From assembly GCF_000612585.1 (NCBI RefSeq), contig NZ_JFCA01000031.1:1-64000 (forward strand): DNA of 64,000 bases, written 5' to 3'. Below the pieces are notes generated by a model, which saw only the letters and a list, made by a program, of their open reading frames with translations, had not been told where the DNA came from and did not search any database. This document shows, in pieces, positions 63,052 to 64,000 of the stretch; the stretch's first letter is position 1, and every line of letters starts with the position of its first letter. The position numbers were made by a program, and so were the translations under genes. This DNA comes from Pseudomonas sp. CHM02. GTDB taxonomy: Bacteria > Pseudomonadota > Gammaproteobacteria > Pseudomonadales > Pseudomonadaceae.

Positions 63052-64000
63052 CTATTGTTGCTCTCTAAGCAATTGGGCGGCGCGGGCGGCGAAGTAGGTC
63101 AGAATGCCATCAGCCCCGGCGCGTTTAAAGGCTGTCAGGGATTCAAGGATCACCCCTTCACTCAGCCATCCATTCTGTATTGCAGCCATGTGCATCGCGT
63201 ATTCGCCGCTGACCTGATAGACAAACGTCGGCACCTTGAATTCTTCTTTGACCCGATAAAGGATGTCCAGGTAAGGCATCCCCGGCTTGACCATCACCAT
63301 GTCAGCGCCTTCGGCCAGGTCGGCCGCCACTTCGTGCAGGGCTTCATGGCTGTTGGCCGGGTCCATCTGGTACGAAGCCTTGTTGGCCTTGCCCAGGTTG
63401 AGCGCCGAGCCCACCGCATCGCGGAACGGGCCGTAATAGGCGCTGGCGTACTTGGCCGAATAGGCCATGATCCGCACATTGACGTGGCCCGCCAGCTCCA
63501 GGGCTTCGCGGATCGCCTGGATGCGGCCGTCCATCATGTCCGACGGCGCAACCACCTGGGCGCCGGCAGCGGCGTGGGAAAGGGCTTGCTTGACCAGTGC
63601 ATCGACAGTGATGTCGTTTTGAACATAGCCGTCTTCGTCAAGAATGCCATCCTGCCCGTGGGTGGTGAACGGGTCCAACGCCACGTCGGTAATCACCCCA
63701 AGCTCCGGAAAACGCTCGCGCAGGGCACGGGTGGCACGCTGGGCAATTCCTCCAGGGTTCCAGGCTTCGGCAGCATCCAGGGACTTGAGTTCAGACGGCG
63801 TGACCGGGAACAGCGCCACGGCCGGAATCCCCAGTTCGACCCAAACGGCGGCTTCTTCAAGCAGCAGATCAATGGTCAAGCGCTCCACACCTGGCATCGA
63901 CGTCACCGCTTCCCGGCGATTTTCTCCGTCCAGCACAAACACCGGCAGGATCAGATCGTTCGTCGTCAGCACGTTTTCACGCACCAGGCGGCGAGAAAAA
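63052..64000 (-). CDS. hemB: Delta-aminolevulinic acid dehydratase (5' end cut by window)
   Basis: This enzyme condenses two 5-aminolevulinate molecules to porphobilinogen in heme synthesis. Visible parts include AYSAKYASAYYGPFRDA and VMVKPGMPYLDIL, which carry the two active-site lysines. The reading frame continues through the right edge (residues FSRRLVREN at 63958-64000), so the true start is outside the window and the in-frame GTG at 63984 is only an internal valine. The stop is at 63052. It precedes ppk1 on the same strand. Confidence 0.95.
   Translation of the reverse strand, partial: FSRRLVRENVLTTNDLILPVFVLDGENRREAVTSMPGVERLTIDLLLEEAAVWVELGIPAVALFPVTPSELKSLDAAEAWNPGGIAQRATRALRERFPELGVITDVALDPFTTHGQDGILDEDGYVQNDITVDALVKQALSHAAAGAQVVAPSDMMDGRIQAIREALELAGHVNVRIMAYSAKYASAYYGPFRDAVGSALNLGKANKASYQMDPANSHEALHEVAADLAEGADMVMVKPGMPYLDILYRVKEEFKVPTFVYQVSGEYAMHMAAIQNGWLSEGVILESLTAFKRAGADGILTYFAARAAQLLREQQ

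Overview
The window reads as core chromosome of a Pseudomonas of the fluorescens/putida type. Support comes from the high GC content, the codon use, the many short palindromic REP repeats of the pseudomonad type (cores resembling GTAGGAGCCGGCTTGCCGGC), and a gene order that, from memory, follows the P. aeruginosa PAO1 argA-to-hemB region: argA, argE, ygiF-like, gcvT/gcvH, iron ABC genes, ubiquinone hydroxylases, pepP, zapA, 6S RNA, fthC, an RbbA-like exporter, glpT, ubiD, rho, trxA, ppx, ppk, hemB. No prophage, insertion sequence, CRISPR array, tRNA or rRNA gene was seen.

Region 1 (1-8.6 kb) is a sulfur-scavenging block. It holds an ssuEADCB operon plus a small molybdopterin-binding-like gene (reverse strand), the 1-Cys peroxiredoxin lsfA, an OprD-family porin, and a divergent lone tauA-like taurine-binding gene without tauBCD. 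Similar AT-rich motifs (TTTAAAGAATAA-like) lie upstream of ssuE and lsfA. The same 12 bases recur upstream of a distant TonB-dependent receptor, and a related inverted repeat precedes tauA.

Region 2 (8.7-24.3 kb) carries arginine biosynthesis (argA, argE), a CYTH-CHAD triphosphatase, a divergent Lrp regulator/ACT-like pair, an orphan GspE/PilB-type ATPase, an SPFH-NfeD membrane pair, two small exported proteins, a DegT-type aminotransferase, gcvT-gcvH without gcvP, and FbpA/FbpB iron transport genes without an ATPase gene.

Region 3 (24.4-31.6 kb) is the ubiI-like/DUF4442/ubiH/pepP/ygfB operon and, divergently, a TIGR02449-type gene, zapA, 6S RNA and fthC. A 49-residue membrane protein and an EVE-domain protein follow. 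Region 4 (31.6-50.3 kb) has an HlyD/RbbA-like/ABC-2 exporter, a FliL-like exported protein, a quinone oxidoreductase, glpT, a ChaC-type gene that shares its stop codon with glpT, a TonB receptor, a small beta-barrel protein, a flavin/2Fe-2S reductase translationally coupled to ubiD, an OafA-SGNH acyltransferase, rho and trxA.

Region 5 (50.3-64 kb) contains a frameshifted FadR-type regulator divergent from a four-gene polar amino-acid ABC transporter, a four-gene chaperone-usher fimbrial operon with an AT-rich upstream flank, ppx, ppk1 and a truncated hemB at the right edge.

Most of the window is ordinary conserved chromosome. I did not find a clear undescribed defence or biosynthetic system. 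The best leads are the possible sulfur-regulon motif with the orphan tauA, the frameshifted regulator, the ACT-like partner of the Lrp regulator, the fimbrial locus with its 10-bp inverted repeat, and the small unclassified exported or membrane proteins.
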